26,895 nt of DNA. Origin: Gemmobacter sp. (GTDB lineage: Bacteria > Pseudomonadota > Alphaproteobacteria > Rhodobacterales > Rhodobacteraceae). The translations under genes and the position numbers were made by a program. The DNA is taken from the NCBI GenBank assembly GCA_030656535.1, contig JAUSPL010000107.1:1-26895 (forward strand), given 5' to 3'. This document shows positions 1 to 7,428 of this stretch, in pieces. Under the pieces are notes generated by a model. It searched no databases and was not told where the DNA came from. It saw nothing but the letters and a program-made list of their open reading frames with translations. Position 1 is the stretch's first letter; each line of letters opens with the position of its first letter.

Positions 1-1228
1 CCCGGTTCAGCGTGTAGCCCATGATCCATGCCGAAAACAGCGTGAGCAGGATCGTCACCGGGATCACGACCGCAACCACGATCGCCTCGCGCCAACCAAT
101 CGCCAGCCAGACCAGTGCGACGATGGACACCGTCGCAAGGCCCAGGTGGAACAGCAGTTCATTGGCCTTTTCGTTCGCGGTTTCGCCGTAGTCACGGGTG
201 ACGATGACGTCGATGGTGTCTGGGATAAGGCTGCCCTCCAGCGCCTCGACCCGGTGCAAGATCGCCTCGGCCACGATCACCGCATTGGCACCCGCGCGCT
301 TGGCGACCGCCAGTGTGACTGCGGGGGTGCGGGTCACTGCGCCACCCTCAGCGCGGCTGATATTGGCGACGATCACGTCGGCGCTGTCAGCGATGAAACT
401 GACCTGGGCCACATCGGCCACATAGACAGGCCGCCCGTCACGCGTGGTCACCAGAAGGTTGGCGATTTGCGCGGGTGCCACCAGCGTTTCCCCAACCACC
501 AGATCGATCTGTTCCCCGCCATCCCGCAACTGCCCGGTGTTTTGCGACCGATTGGCATTGGCCACCTTGGCTGCCAGTTGTTGCAAGGTGACACCGTGCA
601 AAGCCAACCGTTCTGGGTCCGGTGCGATGCGGATCATTTCAGGCACTTCGCCGACCAGATAGGTCAGGCCGACATCTTGGGTCTTGGCCACCTGGGTGCG
701 CAATTCGCGGGCAAGGCGGGTCAGATCATTGGCGCTGATCCCGTCCACACCAGGCTTTGGGGCCAGTGTCAGCGACACGATCGCCACATCATCAATGCCG
801 CGACCGACGATCATGGGCTCGGGGATGCCAACGGGAATGCGGTCCATGTTGGCGCGAATCTTGTCATGCACCCGCAGCACAGCGGCATCGGCCGACGTGC
901 CAACCTTGAAGCGCACCGTGACCATTGCGTAATCATCATTGGTCGAGGAGTAGACATGCTCTACCCCGGCGATACCTTTGACGATACCTTCCAGCGGTTC
1001 AGTCACCAGTTTGACGGCATCTTCGGCCCGCAGCCCGGACGCCTGCACATGGATATCCACCAGCGGAACCGAGATTTGCGGCTCTTCTTCGCGCGGCAGG
1101 GATGTCAGGGCCACCAGCCCCATCGCCAGTGCCGCCAGAATGAACAGCGGCGTCAAGGACGACGCGATGAACGCGCGGGTCAGACGCCCGGCAATGCCAA
1201 GTTTGACCGTATCAGGAACGTCATTCAT
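1..1228 (-). CDS. RND efflux permease, N-terminal part (cut by window edge)
   Basis: This is the inner-membrane, proton-driven permease of a tripartite efflux pump of the AcrB/MexB superfamily. Only the first 409 codons are in the window. A first membrane segment lies at about residues 21-42 and is followed by LPREEEPQISVP, the usual RND motif at the start of the periplasmic porter domain. The porter region shows typical phrases such as VTEPLEGIVKGIAGVEHV and VHDKIRANMDRIP. Two further membrane segments near residues 345-405 end at the window edge, before the proton-relay aspartates of TM4 would appear. The ATG at 1228 overlaps the end of the adaptor gene by 8 bases, so the two are translationally coupled. 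It is the last visible gene of the sqr operon. The family is certain; the substrate cannot be told. Confidence 0.93.
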   Translation of the reverse strand, partial: MNDVPDTVKLGIAGRLTRAFIASSLTPLFILAALAMGLVALTSLPREEEPQISVPLVDIHVQASGLRAEDAVKLVTEPLEGIVKGIAGVEHVYSSTNDDYAMVTVRFKVGTSADAAVLRVHDKIRANMDRIPVGIPEPMIVGRGIDDVAIVSLTLAPKPGVDGISANDLTRLARELRTQVAKTQDVGLTYLVGEVPEMIRIAPDPERLALHGVTLQQLAAKVANANRSQNTGQLRDGGEQIDLVVGETLVAPAQIANLLVTTRDGRPVYVADVAQVSFIADSADVIVANISRAEGGAVTRTPAVTLAVAKRAGANAVIVAEAILHRVEALEGSLIPDTIDVIVTRDYGETANEKANELLFHLGLATVSIVALVWLAIGWREAIVVAVVIPVTILLTLFSAWIMGYTLNR

Positions 1229-2195
1229 CTGCGTTGACCACCCGGTCACCGGACACAAGACCCGACAGCACCTCGATCATCGCGGCCCCGTCAAGGGTTT
1301 GGCGCTGCCCCAGCACCACGGTACGCAACACCGGGCCATCCGAGCCTGCGACCTTCACATAGTCAAGGCCGGACCGGGTCATGACCGCCGCTTCTGGCAC
1401 CATCAGGGCTATGCGCGTATCAACGGGCAGGCGCACCAGCACCCGCGCGTCGATAAAGCTGTCGGGCAGATCGGGCACCTCGACATCCGCAATGACCCGA
1501 CCGTTTTCGATCAGCGGATAAATTCGTGCCAGCGTACCCTGCGACGGCCCTGCCGTGGTTTCGATCTCGATGGCCGAGCCTTCCTTCAAGAACGCCGCAT
1601 GGCGCTCGGGCACAGCGATGCGCAGGAAAATTCCGCCGCCGCCGATGGTTGCCACAGCTTCACCGGGCAAGACCACTGCGCCCGCCGCGACCGGTACCGC
1701 CAGCACGCGACCCGCGATCGGGGCCAGAACATCGCCCTCAAGACCTTGTTGTTCCACAACCTTGCGATCGGCACCGACCGCCGCGATCTGGCCCGTCAAC
1801 ACATCGACCTGGGTGCGCAGCGTGTCCAGCCGCTGCGCCGTGGTCACACCGCGTGCCAGCAGATCTTCACCGCGTGTCAGTTCCACCTTGGCATTGTCAA
1901 GTTGCGCCATCAGCGCCTGCACCTGCGCATCTATGGCGGCAAGCTGAAAGTTGATCTTTGCGTCGACGACCTGCGCCAAGACCTGCCCCGCCGTCACGAT
2001 GTCGCCCTCTGTCACCTCGAGCGACACAAGCGTGCCGCCCAGCCGGGCGCGGGCCGGAATGCGACTGCGCGCTTCGATGCGGCCATAGACCGCTTTCCAT
2101 TCGGTGACCGATACCGGGGCCAATGGCACCTCTTCGGCGAGCGAGGCGAGCGGAAGTGAGGCCACCAGGGCAACTAGGGCAATCAGGGTTCTCAT
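1221..2195 (-). CDS. RND periplasmic adaptor (membrane fusion protein, HlyD/AcrA type)
   Basis: This 324-residue protein is the periplasmic adaptor linking the RND permease to an outer-membrane channel. The start at 2195 is chosen over an in-frame ATG at 2252 because it is preceded by GGAG at good spacing and opens a clean signal peptide (MRTLIALVALVASLPLASLA, cleavage before EEVPLA). The order is that of the family: a first lipoyl half at about residues 50-78, an alpha-hairpin rich in Q, L and A at about 80-150, a second lipoyl half at about 155-185, then beta-barrel and membrane-proximal domains. It shares an 8-base overlap with the permease. No outer-membrane factor is seen, so it would have to lie to the left of the window or elsewhere. 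Confidence 0.92.
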   Translation of the reverse strand: MRTLIALVALVASLPLASLAEEVPLAPVSVTEWKAVYGRIEARSRIPARARLGGTLVSLEVTEGDIVTAGQVLAQVVDAKINFQLAAIDAQVQALMAQLDNAKVELTRGEDLLARGVTTAQRLDTLRTQVDVLTGQIAAVGADRKVVEQQGLEGDVLAPIAGRVLAVPVAAGAVVLPGEAVATIGGGGIFLRIAVPERHAAFLKEGSAIEIETTAGPSQGTLARIYPLIENGRVIADVEVPDLPDSFIDARVLVRLPVDTRIALMVPEAAVMTRSGLDYVKVAGSDGPVLRTVVLGQRQTLDGAAMIEVLSGLVSGDRVVNADE

Positions 2196-2274
2196 TCGGG
2201 CTCCGCTTCGCAAAATGGAGGGATGGGGACAGCGACCAGCGCCATGCCCCAAGGTCAGGCAAAGGGTCGGGCCC

Positions 2275-2475
2275 TCAGAACGCAGTGCCAGGCTTTGCGC
2301 CCAGCCATTTGAACGCCGACGCCGCGGGACAGAACCCGGTAAACGCCGACTGGATCTGGTTGACCCCCACGAACACCGTCAGCCAGACGAAATGGGGCGA
2401 AACCCACACCGTCAGCGCCAATGACAAAAGCACCATGAAGCCCGCAAAGGCGATGACCATACGATCAAGCGACAT
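2275..2475 (-). CDS. DUF2892 (YgaP-like) small inner-membrane protein
   Basis: A 66-residue protein with two membrane helices at about residues 5-27 and 30-50, ending in the family hallmark TGFCPAASAFKWLG. This matches the YgaP_TM/DUF2892 family, which is found alone or fused to rhodanese domains in sulfur-handling proteins. The start at 2475 has AGGAA about 7 bases upstream; an upstream in-frame ATG at 2556 would add a charged non-membrane tail and is rejected. It sits 81 bases after sqr and 79 before the adaptor, same strand. Family knowledge and context together suggest a role in sulfide or persulfide handling at the membrane, but the exact function is not known. The single cysteine in FCPAAS is a candidate reactive residue. 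Confidence 0.85.
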   Translation of the reverse strand: MSLDRMVIAFAGFMVLLSLALTVWVSPHFVWLTVFVGVNQIQSAFTGFCPAASAFKWLGAKPGTAF

Positions 2476-2556
2476 ATCGTTTTCCTTTCGTGCCCCAGCG
2501 CGCGCTTGCAATGGGGGATTGTGATTTATGTGGCAATTCTGTGGCCTTGTCCGCAT

Positions 2557-3849
2557 TCAGAACCCGGCATCAAATTCGACCTTCTTCAGCTTTTCGATTC
2601 CCAGCGCCTGCATTGCCAGCCGCTCATAGAACGGTTCGGATTTTCCGCTGCGGATCTTGTGCAGAAAGTATTTCTCAAAGGCGATCTTGGCCAGATGCAC
2701 CCACCTGCCCGATGACGACCAATTCACGTTCCGCGGTGGGATTTGCGGCTGGGCGACAAAGGCGATGCCGCTGTCGCCGAAATCAGCAAGGCAGACGGCG
2801 TTCCAAGTGGCAACGGCATCGGGCGCAAGGCCCTTGGTCAGCTGGCTGATATTTTGCACGGTCGCAGTCACCATGGATTCGATCATGAAGCCGGTTTTCG
2901 GAACACCCAGCGGCACTGGCGTTTTTCCCACCGGCGGAATCGCGACGCAAACGCCCACCGAAAACACCTCTGGGAATGCCGGATTGCGCTGATACTTGTC
3001 GGCCAGAACAAAGCCGCGCGGGTTGGTCAGCCCCTCAACTCCCCTGATCGCCTCGATGCCGCGAAAGGCGGGCAGCATCATGGTGAAAACCTGCGGTATG
3101 TCGTGCGACTTCAGGACGGAGCCATCCTCGGCCATTTCCGAGACCAGAACCTTGTCTTTTTCAACTTTGTCCAGCCTGGCGTTGCAGACCCATTTGATGT
3201 GATGCTGCCGCATCTCGCTTTCCAACAACCCGTTGGTATCGCCCACACCGTCCAAACCCAGATGCCCGATGTATGGCTCTGATGTCACAAACGTCATCGG
3301 CACCCGGTCGCGCACCTTCGCATCCCGCAGCGCTTTGTCCAGGATGAAGGCGCACTCATACGCCGGGCCAAAACACGAAGCGCCCTGCACGGCCCCGATG
3401 ACTGCCGGGCCCGGATTGGCGATCAACGCATCCACAGCCAGTTTCGCCTGCAGGGCATGATCGACATGGCAGACCGACTGGGTGTGTGCCTCGGGGCCAA
3501 ATCCCTCGATCTCGTCGAACGCCAGGTCGGGGCCAGTCGCAATCACCAGATAATCATAGGTGATCGATTCGCCGTCCGACAACTCTATGCGGCGTTCTGC
3601 AGGGTGCAGCCGTTTGGCGCCTTGCGAATGCAGGCCGATGTTGTGCTTGAAAAAGACCGCATCCAGATCCACCTCGATCGACGCCTTGTCACGCCAGCCG
3701 ACGCCAACCCACGGATTTGACGGCACGAAATAAAAACGGCTGCCCTTCGAGACGACCGACACCGCGTGCTCATCCCCAAGCGCCTCACGCAATTCATAGG
3801 CCGCGATCGTGCCTCCAAGTCCTGCTCCAAGTACCACAACATGGGCCAT
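2557..3849 (-). CDS. sqr: sulfide:quinone oxidoreductase (FAD-dependent)
   Basis: A 430-residue flavoprotein predicted to oxidise sulfide to sulfane sulfur and pass electrons to the quinone pool at the membrane surface. The N-terminal dinucleotide motif is VVLGAGLGG. The three redox cysteines described for the Acidithiobacillus ferrooxidans enzyme (128, 160, 356) have counterparts here: Cys127 in SVCHVDHA, Cys159 in GASCFGPAYE and Cys353 in TWNAVCLADFGD. The C-terminal RWVHLAKIAFEKYF stretch also resembles that enzyme. The start at 3849 has GGGAG 7 bases upstream; an in-frame ATG at 3888 lacks a good site. It is the first gene of an operon with DUF2892 and RND pump genes and is preceded by a SqrR-type operator. 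Confidence is high because all three cysteines are present. Confidence 0.93.
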   Translation of the reverse strand: MAHVVVLGAGLGGTIAAYELREALGDEHAVSVVSKGSRFYFVPSNPWVGVGWRDKASIEVDLDAVFFKHNIGLHSQGAKRLHPAERRIELSDGESITYDYLVIATGPDLAFDEIEGFGPEAHTQSVCHVDHALQAKLAVDALIANPGPAVIGAVQGASCFGPAYECAFILDKALRDAKVRDRVPMTFVTSEPYIGHLGLDGVGDTNGLLESEMRQHHIKWVCNARLDKVEKDKVLVSEMAEDGSVLKSHDIPQVFTMMLPAFRGIEAIRGVEGLTNPRGFVLADKYQRNPAFPEVFSVGVCVAIPPVGKTPVPLGVPKTGFMIESMVTATVQNISQLTKGLAPDAVATWNAVCLADFGDSGIAFVAQPQIPPRNVNWSSSGRWVHLAKIAFEKYFLHKIRSGKSEPFYERLAMQALGIEKLKKVEFDAGF

Positions 3850-3911
3850 CTGAGTTCTCCCTTGGAAGGCCGGACCGCACCCGATCACTGGTCGAGCTTA
3901 ACGCCAAACTA

Positions 3912-3927
3912 ATTCAACTACATGAAT
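3912..3927. promoter_or_regulatory. putative SqrR/BigR-type operator (ATTC-N8-GAAT)
   Basis: The bases ATTCAACTACATGAAT form an inverted repeat (ATTCA / TGAAT with a 6-base centre) and match exactly the ATTC-N8-GAAT motif recalled for the Rhodobacter capsulatus sulfide-responsive repressor SqrR. It lies 63-78 bases upstream of the sqr start and directly downstream of a TATAAT box on the same strand, so a bound repressor would cover the start of transcription. No sqrR/bigR gene is in the window. The match to the motif is seen; the identity of the regulator is inferred. Confidence 0.65.
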
Positions 3928-3933
3928 ATTATA
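3928..3933 (-). promoter_or_regulatory. -10 box (TATAAT) of the sqr operon
   Basis: On the minus strand these bases read TATAAT, a perfect sigma-70 -10 hexamer, about 80 bases upstream of the sqr ATG. No good -35 hexamer stands 16-18 bases upstream. The predicted start of transcription falls inside the adjoining inverted repeat at 3912-3927. Confidence 0.55.
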
Positions 3934-4546
3934 AGTGCCCAGGGTTGGCGTCCTTGACATGGATCAGTTTCGGCCCCGCACCAGGTGTCTCTGAGATAAA
4001 TCCGTCTCTTTGCGAAAGCGCGCGAAACACCAGTGATCCGTGGCATTACTCCAGACACCTCAGGTCACCGCAAAGCCGGTACGGCACAGGCCGGCACCAG
4101 ATCTTTGCGCGATCTGCCAACGGCGAATATCCGAAGCCAGGTCAAAGCGGCCAGACCGTCACGCAACGTCGAGCTTGAGGTATTCCCCCAAGATCATCTG
4201 CGACACGGCGTCGACCGCCACACCACGTTGACATTGCTTCGTGCGGTTGATCCGGTTTGAAATGGGGTCTTGGCCCGCGACACATCGCATACCTCAGCCA
4301 GCCCAAGCACCTGTGCCGGTTGATCGCAGACCTTCGACAGCGTGTGCCGGCACCGTCAGCGCAATCGAACGGTGCTCCGCCGGGTTTGAAGGGTCGGGTC
4401 CCGGCGGGCTTGCTCAGCGACGCGTCGCTGGCTGAGTCAAACTTCCCGAACGATTTCAAGATGTGGGCTTATCTGCCCCCTCAGTTGCGGGAAGGGGGCA
4501 GTGGTCAGCCTGTCCACCAAAGCGCAGCAGGCATTTGCTGCCGCTA
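3934..4546. other. non-coding stretch with no convincing gene
   Basis: About 0.6 kb separates the sqr promoter from the end of the DUF3830 gene. The open frames here are short, lack good ribosome-binding sites and resemble no family I know. One minus-strand frame ends at a TGA (4159-4161) after the protein-like phrase VSQMILGEYLKLDVA. The frame carrying it cannot be followed far upstream without a shift, so this may be a worn-down gene end. A perfect 16-base palindrome (CAGCGACGCGTCGCTG) lies at 4415-4430, and a hairpin at 4474-4500. No RNA gene is seen. Confidence 0.5.
4474..4500. terminator. GC-rich hairpin downstream of the DUF3830 operon
   Basis: TGCCCCC (4474-4480) pairs perfectly with GGGGGCA (4494-4500) around a 13-base loop. 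It lies 73 bases beyond the DUF3830 stop. There is no T-tract on either strand, so it is at best an imperfect terminator. Confidence 0.3.
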
Positions 4547-4570
4547 CCCCGGATGAAACAGCATCCCGGG
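4547..4570 (-). terminator. inverted repeat just after DUF3830, possible terminator
   Basis: CCCCGGATG (4547-4555) and CATCCCGGG (4562-4570) form a 9-base stem with one mismatch and a 6-base loop. It starts two bases beyond the TGA of the DUF3830 gene, at the end of a seven-gene minus-strand operon. There is no run of T after it, so termination is inferred from position only. Confidence 0.4.
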
Positions 4571-4572
4571 CT

Positions 4573-4986
4573 TCAGGCGAGTTCGAACCGGATGGACTTG
4601 GCACCTTCATAAAGCACAAGGTTGCCAAGCGTCATCAGGTTCTCATGGCCACCCGTCAGCGTGATGAAATGGTTTCCAGCCAGTTGCCCCACCTTGGAAC
4701 TGAAATCGACGCCACCATAGGCAAGCAGGATCTCGGTCTCGGATATGCCGCCCGGATACAGGATGATTTGTCCGGGTGCGGGGTGGCTGGTAGCGTTTTC
4801 ATAGCCCACGCCAAAGTCGTAATCGCCAAGCGGCATCCACACCCCTTCGCCTGACCAGCGGACATGGACGATCTTGCTTTGAAAGGGCATCGCGGCGCGA
4901 AAAGCGGCACATGTTTTCGGTGCGGCCTCTTCCTCCAGTCTGGCAGGAAAGGTGAACGGGCCGGCGATGATGGTTATGGCAGTCAT
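4573..4986 (-). CDS. DUF3830 family protein (cyclophilin-like fold)
   Basis: A 137-residue protein whose sequence follows the DUF3830 family along its length: IIAGPFTFPARLEEEAAPKT near the start, then VHVRWSGEGVWMPLGD, YENATSHPAPGQIILYPGG, SETEILLAYGG and AGNHF. Members adopt a cyclophilin-like beta fold and are often found beside amidohydrolases, racemases and hydantoinases; no reaction has been firmly established that I know of. The start at 4986 has AAAGGA 7-8 bases upstream; an ATG at 5100 would add an unrelated 38-residue leader. It is the last gene of the ABC/DUF6282/hydantoinase operon, 110 bases after the hydantoinase. No signal peptide, so it should be cytoplasmic and may bind or process a small product of the hydantoinase. 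Confidence 0.85.
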   Translation of the reverse strand: MTAITIIAGPFTFPARLEEEAAPKTCAAFRAAMPFQSKIVHVRWSGEGVWMPLGDYDFGVGYENATSHPAPGQIILYPGGISETEILLAYGGVDFSSKVGQLAGNHFITLTGGHENLMTLGNLVLYEGAKSIRFELA

Positions 4987-5096
4987 GATAGTCCTTTCAG
5001 GTGAAGCAAATCGGCAAGGTGGATCAATCGTGGCGGGCGCGCAGACACACGCCCCGTGATCAGGCAGGTGCTGCGTCGACGATGCTGACCCCGAAC

Positions 5097-6485
5097 TCAA
5101 CGGCCCAGATAAGTGCCATCGCCTTTGGTGCCCTGCAGGGCTCGGTCCTGAACCATCACTTTGCCACGCAGCACTACGGTGACCGGCCAGCCCGTTATTT
5201 CAAGCCCTTCATAGGGCGAGTAATCCGCGCCGTCGTGCAGATTGGCGTGGCGGATCGGGGCGGTCACCTTTGGGTCCCAGATCACGATGTCGGCGTCCGA
5301 GCCGACGGCAATCGTGCCCTTGCGCGGATACAGGCCATAGGTCTTGGCATGGTTTGTTGCGGTCAGCGCCACAAAGCGGTTGATGTCGATCCGGCCTTTC
5401 ATCACACCTTCGGAAAACAGGATCGGCAGGCGTGTCTCGACCCCCGGAATACCGTTGGGAATGTGCTTGAACTGCTTGGCCCCCTTGGGGTTCAGCTTGC
5501 CTTCGACGCTGTCATAGACGAACGGGCAATGGTCGGATGAGAACAGCTCGAATGTGCCGTCCTGAAGGCCGCGCCAGCAAGCGGCCTGATCCTCGGTTCC
5601 GCGTGGCGGCGGTGAGCAGACGAACTTTGCCCCTTCCCAATCCATGCCTTCCAGATCTTCTGCGGTCAGCACCAGGTATTGCGGGCAGGTTTCGGCGGTA
5701 ACCGCGACACCGCGCCTGCGGGCTGCGGCAATTTCGTCAATCGCCTGACCGTTGGAAACATGAACGATCACGATGGGGGTTCCCACCACTTCGGCAAAGG
5801 CCATCGCACGATGAGTGGCTTCACGTTCCACCGCAACAGGCCGGGTACGCGCATGGGCGCCAGGGCGCAGATCGTTTGCCGCCTCGTGCTTGCCGATCAG
5901 AAACTTGATCGCGTCCTCATTTTCGCAATGCACCATCACGGTTGCCCCAAGATCGCGGGCAACGTCAAAGGTCTGCAACAGTTCAGGATCCGTCAGGCGC
6001 AGGTTTTCATAGGTCATGAACACCTTGAACGAGGTATATCCGTCATTGAAAAGCGCCGGCAGATCCTGGCCCAGAACCTCGGGCGTGGGTTCACAGATGA
6101 TCAGATGAAAGCTGACGTCGGTGTAGCAGGTGCCATTGGCCAAAGCGTGATACTCGATCAGGGACTGCCGGATACTTTTGCCGCGTTCTTGCAGACAAAA
6201 CGGCATGATTGTGGTGTTGCCGCCGAACAGGGCTGATCGGGTTCCGCTTTCAAAGTCGTCGGCCATGACGATCCCGTCGCCCGACGGCTGAGAAATGTGG
6301 ACATGGCTGTCAATACCACCGGGCAGAACGTATTTGCCCGTGGCATCAAGAACCTGTTTGGCATCCTGCGCCAGATCCAACCCCAACGCGACAACGACCC
6401 CGTCGCGGATGCCGATGTCGCACACGAACGTATCCGAGGCGGTCGCGACGGTGCCGCCGCTGATCACGATGTCGAATGTCGCCAT
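5097..6485 (-). CDS. hydA: dihydropyrimidinase / D-hydantoinase family cyclic amidohydrolase
   Basis: A 462-residue enzyme of the cyclic amidohydrolase superfamily that opens five- or six-membered cyclic ureides such as dihydropyrimidines or hydantoins to N-carbamoyl amino acids, in the cytoplasm. All expected metal ligands are visible: His61 and His63 in DSHVHI, the lysine expected to be carbamylated (Lys154 in TSFKVFMTY), His186 in MVHCENED, His242 in VHVSNG and Asp318 in SSDHCPF. Length fits the family. GGAGG lies a few bases upstream of the ATG at 6485. No carbamoylase (beta-ureidopropionase) or dihydropyrimidine dehydrogenase is nearby. With an amino-acid-type importer, DUF6282 and DUF3830 in the same operon, the true substrate may be an unusual cyclic amide rather than a pyrimidine. 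Confidence 0.9.
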   Translation of the reverse strand: MATFDIVISGGTVATASDTFVCDIGIRDGVVVALGLDLAQDAKQVLDATGKYVLPGGIDSHVHISQPSGDGIVMADDFESGTRSALFGGNTTIMPFCLQERGKSIRQSLIEYHALANGTCYTDVSFHLIICEPTPEVLGQDLPALFNDGYTSFKVFMTYENLRLTDPELLQTFDVARDLGATVMVHCENEDAIKFLIGKHEAANDLRPGAHARTRPVAVEREATHRAMAFAEVVGTPIVIVHVSNGQAIDEIAAARRRGVAVTAETCPQYLVLTAEDLEGMDWEGAKFVCSPPPRGTEDQAACWRGLQDGTFELFSSDHCPFVYDSVEGKLNPKGAKQFKHIPNGIPGVETRLPILFSEGVMKGRIDINRFVALTATNHAKTYGLYPRKGTIAVGSDADIVIWDPKVTAPIRHANLHDGADYSPYEGLEITGWPVTVVLRGKVMVQDRALQGTKGDGTYLGR

Positions 6486-6507
6486 TACGGCCTCCGGGCT
6501 GCTGGGT

Positions 6508-7410
6508 TCAGGTGTCGGCCAGTCCGAACAGGGTGTTCGGATTGATGGTGTTCATGCGGCGCAGTTCGTCGCGGCTGAAGCCTTCGGATTCCAGCAACAG
6601 CATGTATTGGCGAAAGCTCTCGACCGGCGGGGCCAGCAAAAACACGCCCGCGTCCGACGACACAATGGCCCGATCGCCCGCAGCGCGGATCTTGGGCGTA
6701 TAATCCTGAATTGTCTTGCCTTTGCTCTTGTGTTTTTCGGCATCGACATGAGTTAGCCCGACCTGCGTCGCATGAGAGACCGAGAAGAACGAAAACTCGC
6801 AATACGCGCCAAGGCTGACCAGTTCGGAAATATGCTCGGGCTCATACCCGCCGCAATGGGTCCGCAGGCGGGTAACGCCCTGCCGCTTGGCCTCGTGTGC
6901 CAGCGCGATCGCCTCGGGACCCGAGACGTGGCCGCAATCAAAAACGATATCGCGTTCGGCACAAAGAGCCATGATCGCCGGGACGGGATCGGGAACGCGG
7001 CCATCCTCGGGCACGCAAAAGGCGGCGTCAAGATAGGCCCCGCTGCGCCCCTCGCGCAGCGCGACATAGCGGGTGTGATGGGTCGGCAGCGACAGGAACT
7101 TCGCCCCGACGCCGAACTCGTAGCCATAGCCGACCGCACATTGCGCCACTTCCAGCGACACACCGCCCGCCGTGGGCTGCATGATCAGGCCGCCAAAGAC
7201 TTTGACACCTAGGTCGCCCAGTTCCGCCATCGCAAGGGCTGCATACCCCGACGAGTTCTGAAAGTTGTCCATCAGGCCCACAGCGCTCATGCCTGCGGCG
7301 GCTGCCTGGCGGATGGAATCAAGGACATTCACGCTGCGTCCGTTGAGGTGCGGACAGGTGTGGATATGGCAATCCACCGCACCGACGAGATAGTCCATGC
7401 CTTGCATCAT
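6508..7410 (-). CDS. DUF6282 family amidohydrolase-like protein
   Basis: A 300-residue protein that I match to the DUF6282 family, which resembles metal-dependent TIM-barrel hydrolases. Candidate metal ligands appear in the expected order: His15 and His17 in DCHIHTCPH, His161 in DCGHVSG, His185 in RTHCGG and Asp253 in VSSDAG. No signal peptide or membrane segment is seen. The ATG at 7410 is followed by a second ATG codon; GAGGA lies 8 bases upstream of the first. It is 18 bases after the transporter ATPase and 22 before the hydantoinase, so all three are surely co-transcribed. A hydrolase acting before or after the hydantoinase is likely, but the reaction is unknown to me. Confidence 0.8.
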   Translation of the reverse strand: MMQGMDYLVGAVDCHIHTCPHLNGRSVNVLDSIRQAAAAGMSAVGLMDNFQNSSGYAALAMAELGDLGVKVFGGLIMQPTAGGVSLEVAQCAVGYGYEFGVGAKFLSLPTHHTRYVALREGRSGAYLDAAFCVPEDGRVPDPVPAIMALCAERDIVFDCGHVSGPEAIALAHEAKRQGVTRLRTHCGGYEPEHISELVSLGAYCEFSFFSVSHATQVGLTHVDAEKHKSKGKTIQDYTPKIRAAGDRAIVSSDAGVFLLAPPVESFRQYMLLLESEGFSRDELRRMNTINPNTLFGLADT

Positions 7411-7428
7411 TTCGGTTTTCCTCTTGGA

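Noticed and set aside
146..1237. Long plus-strand open frame opposite the RND permease
   Set aside because: The minus strand encodes an unmistakable RND permease start; the plus frame is rich in His, Gln and Arg, has no family resemblance and is an antisense shadow of GC-rich coding DNA.
4142..4459. Minus-strand open frame of 105 codons in the non-coding stretch
   Set aside because: No ribosome-binding site, Arg/Cys-rich shadow-like composition and no known family; treated as spacer or decayed sequence.
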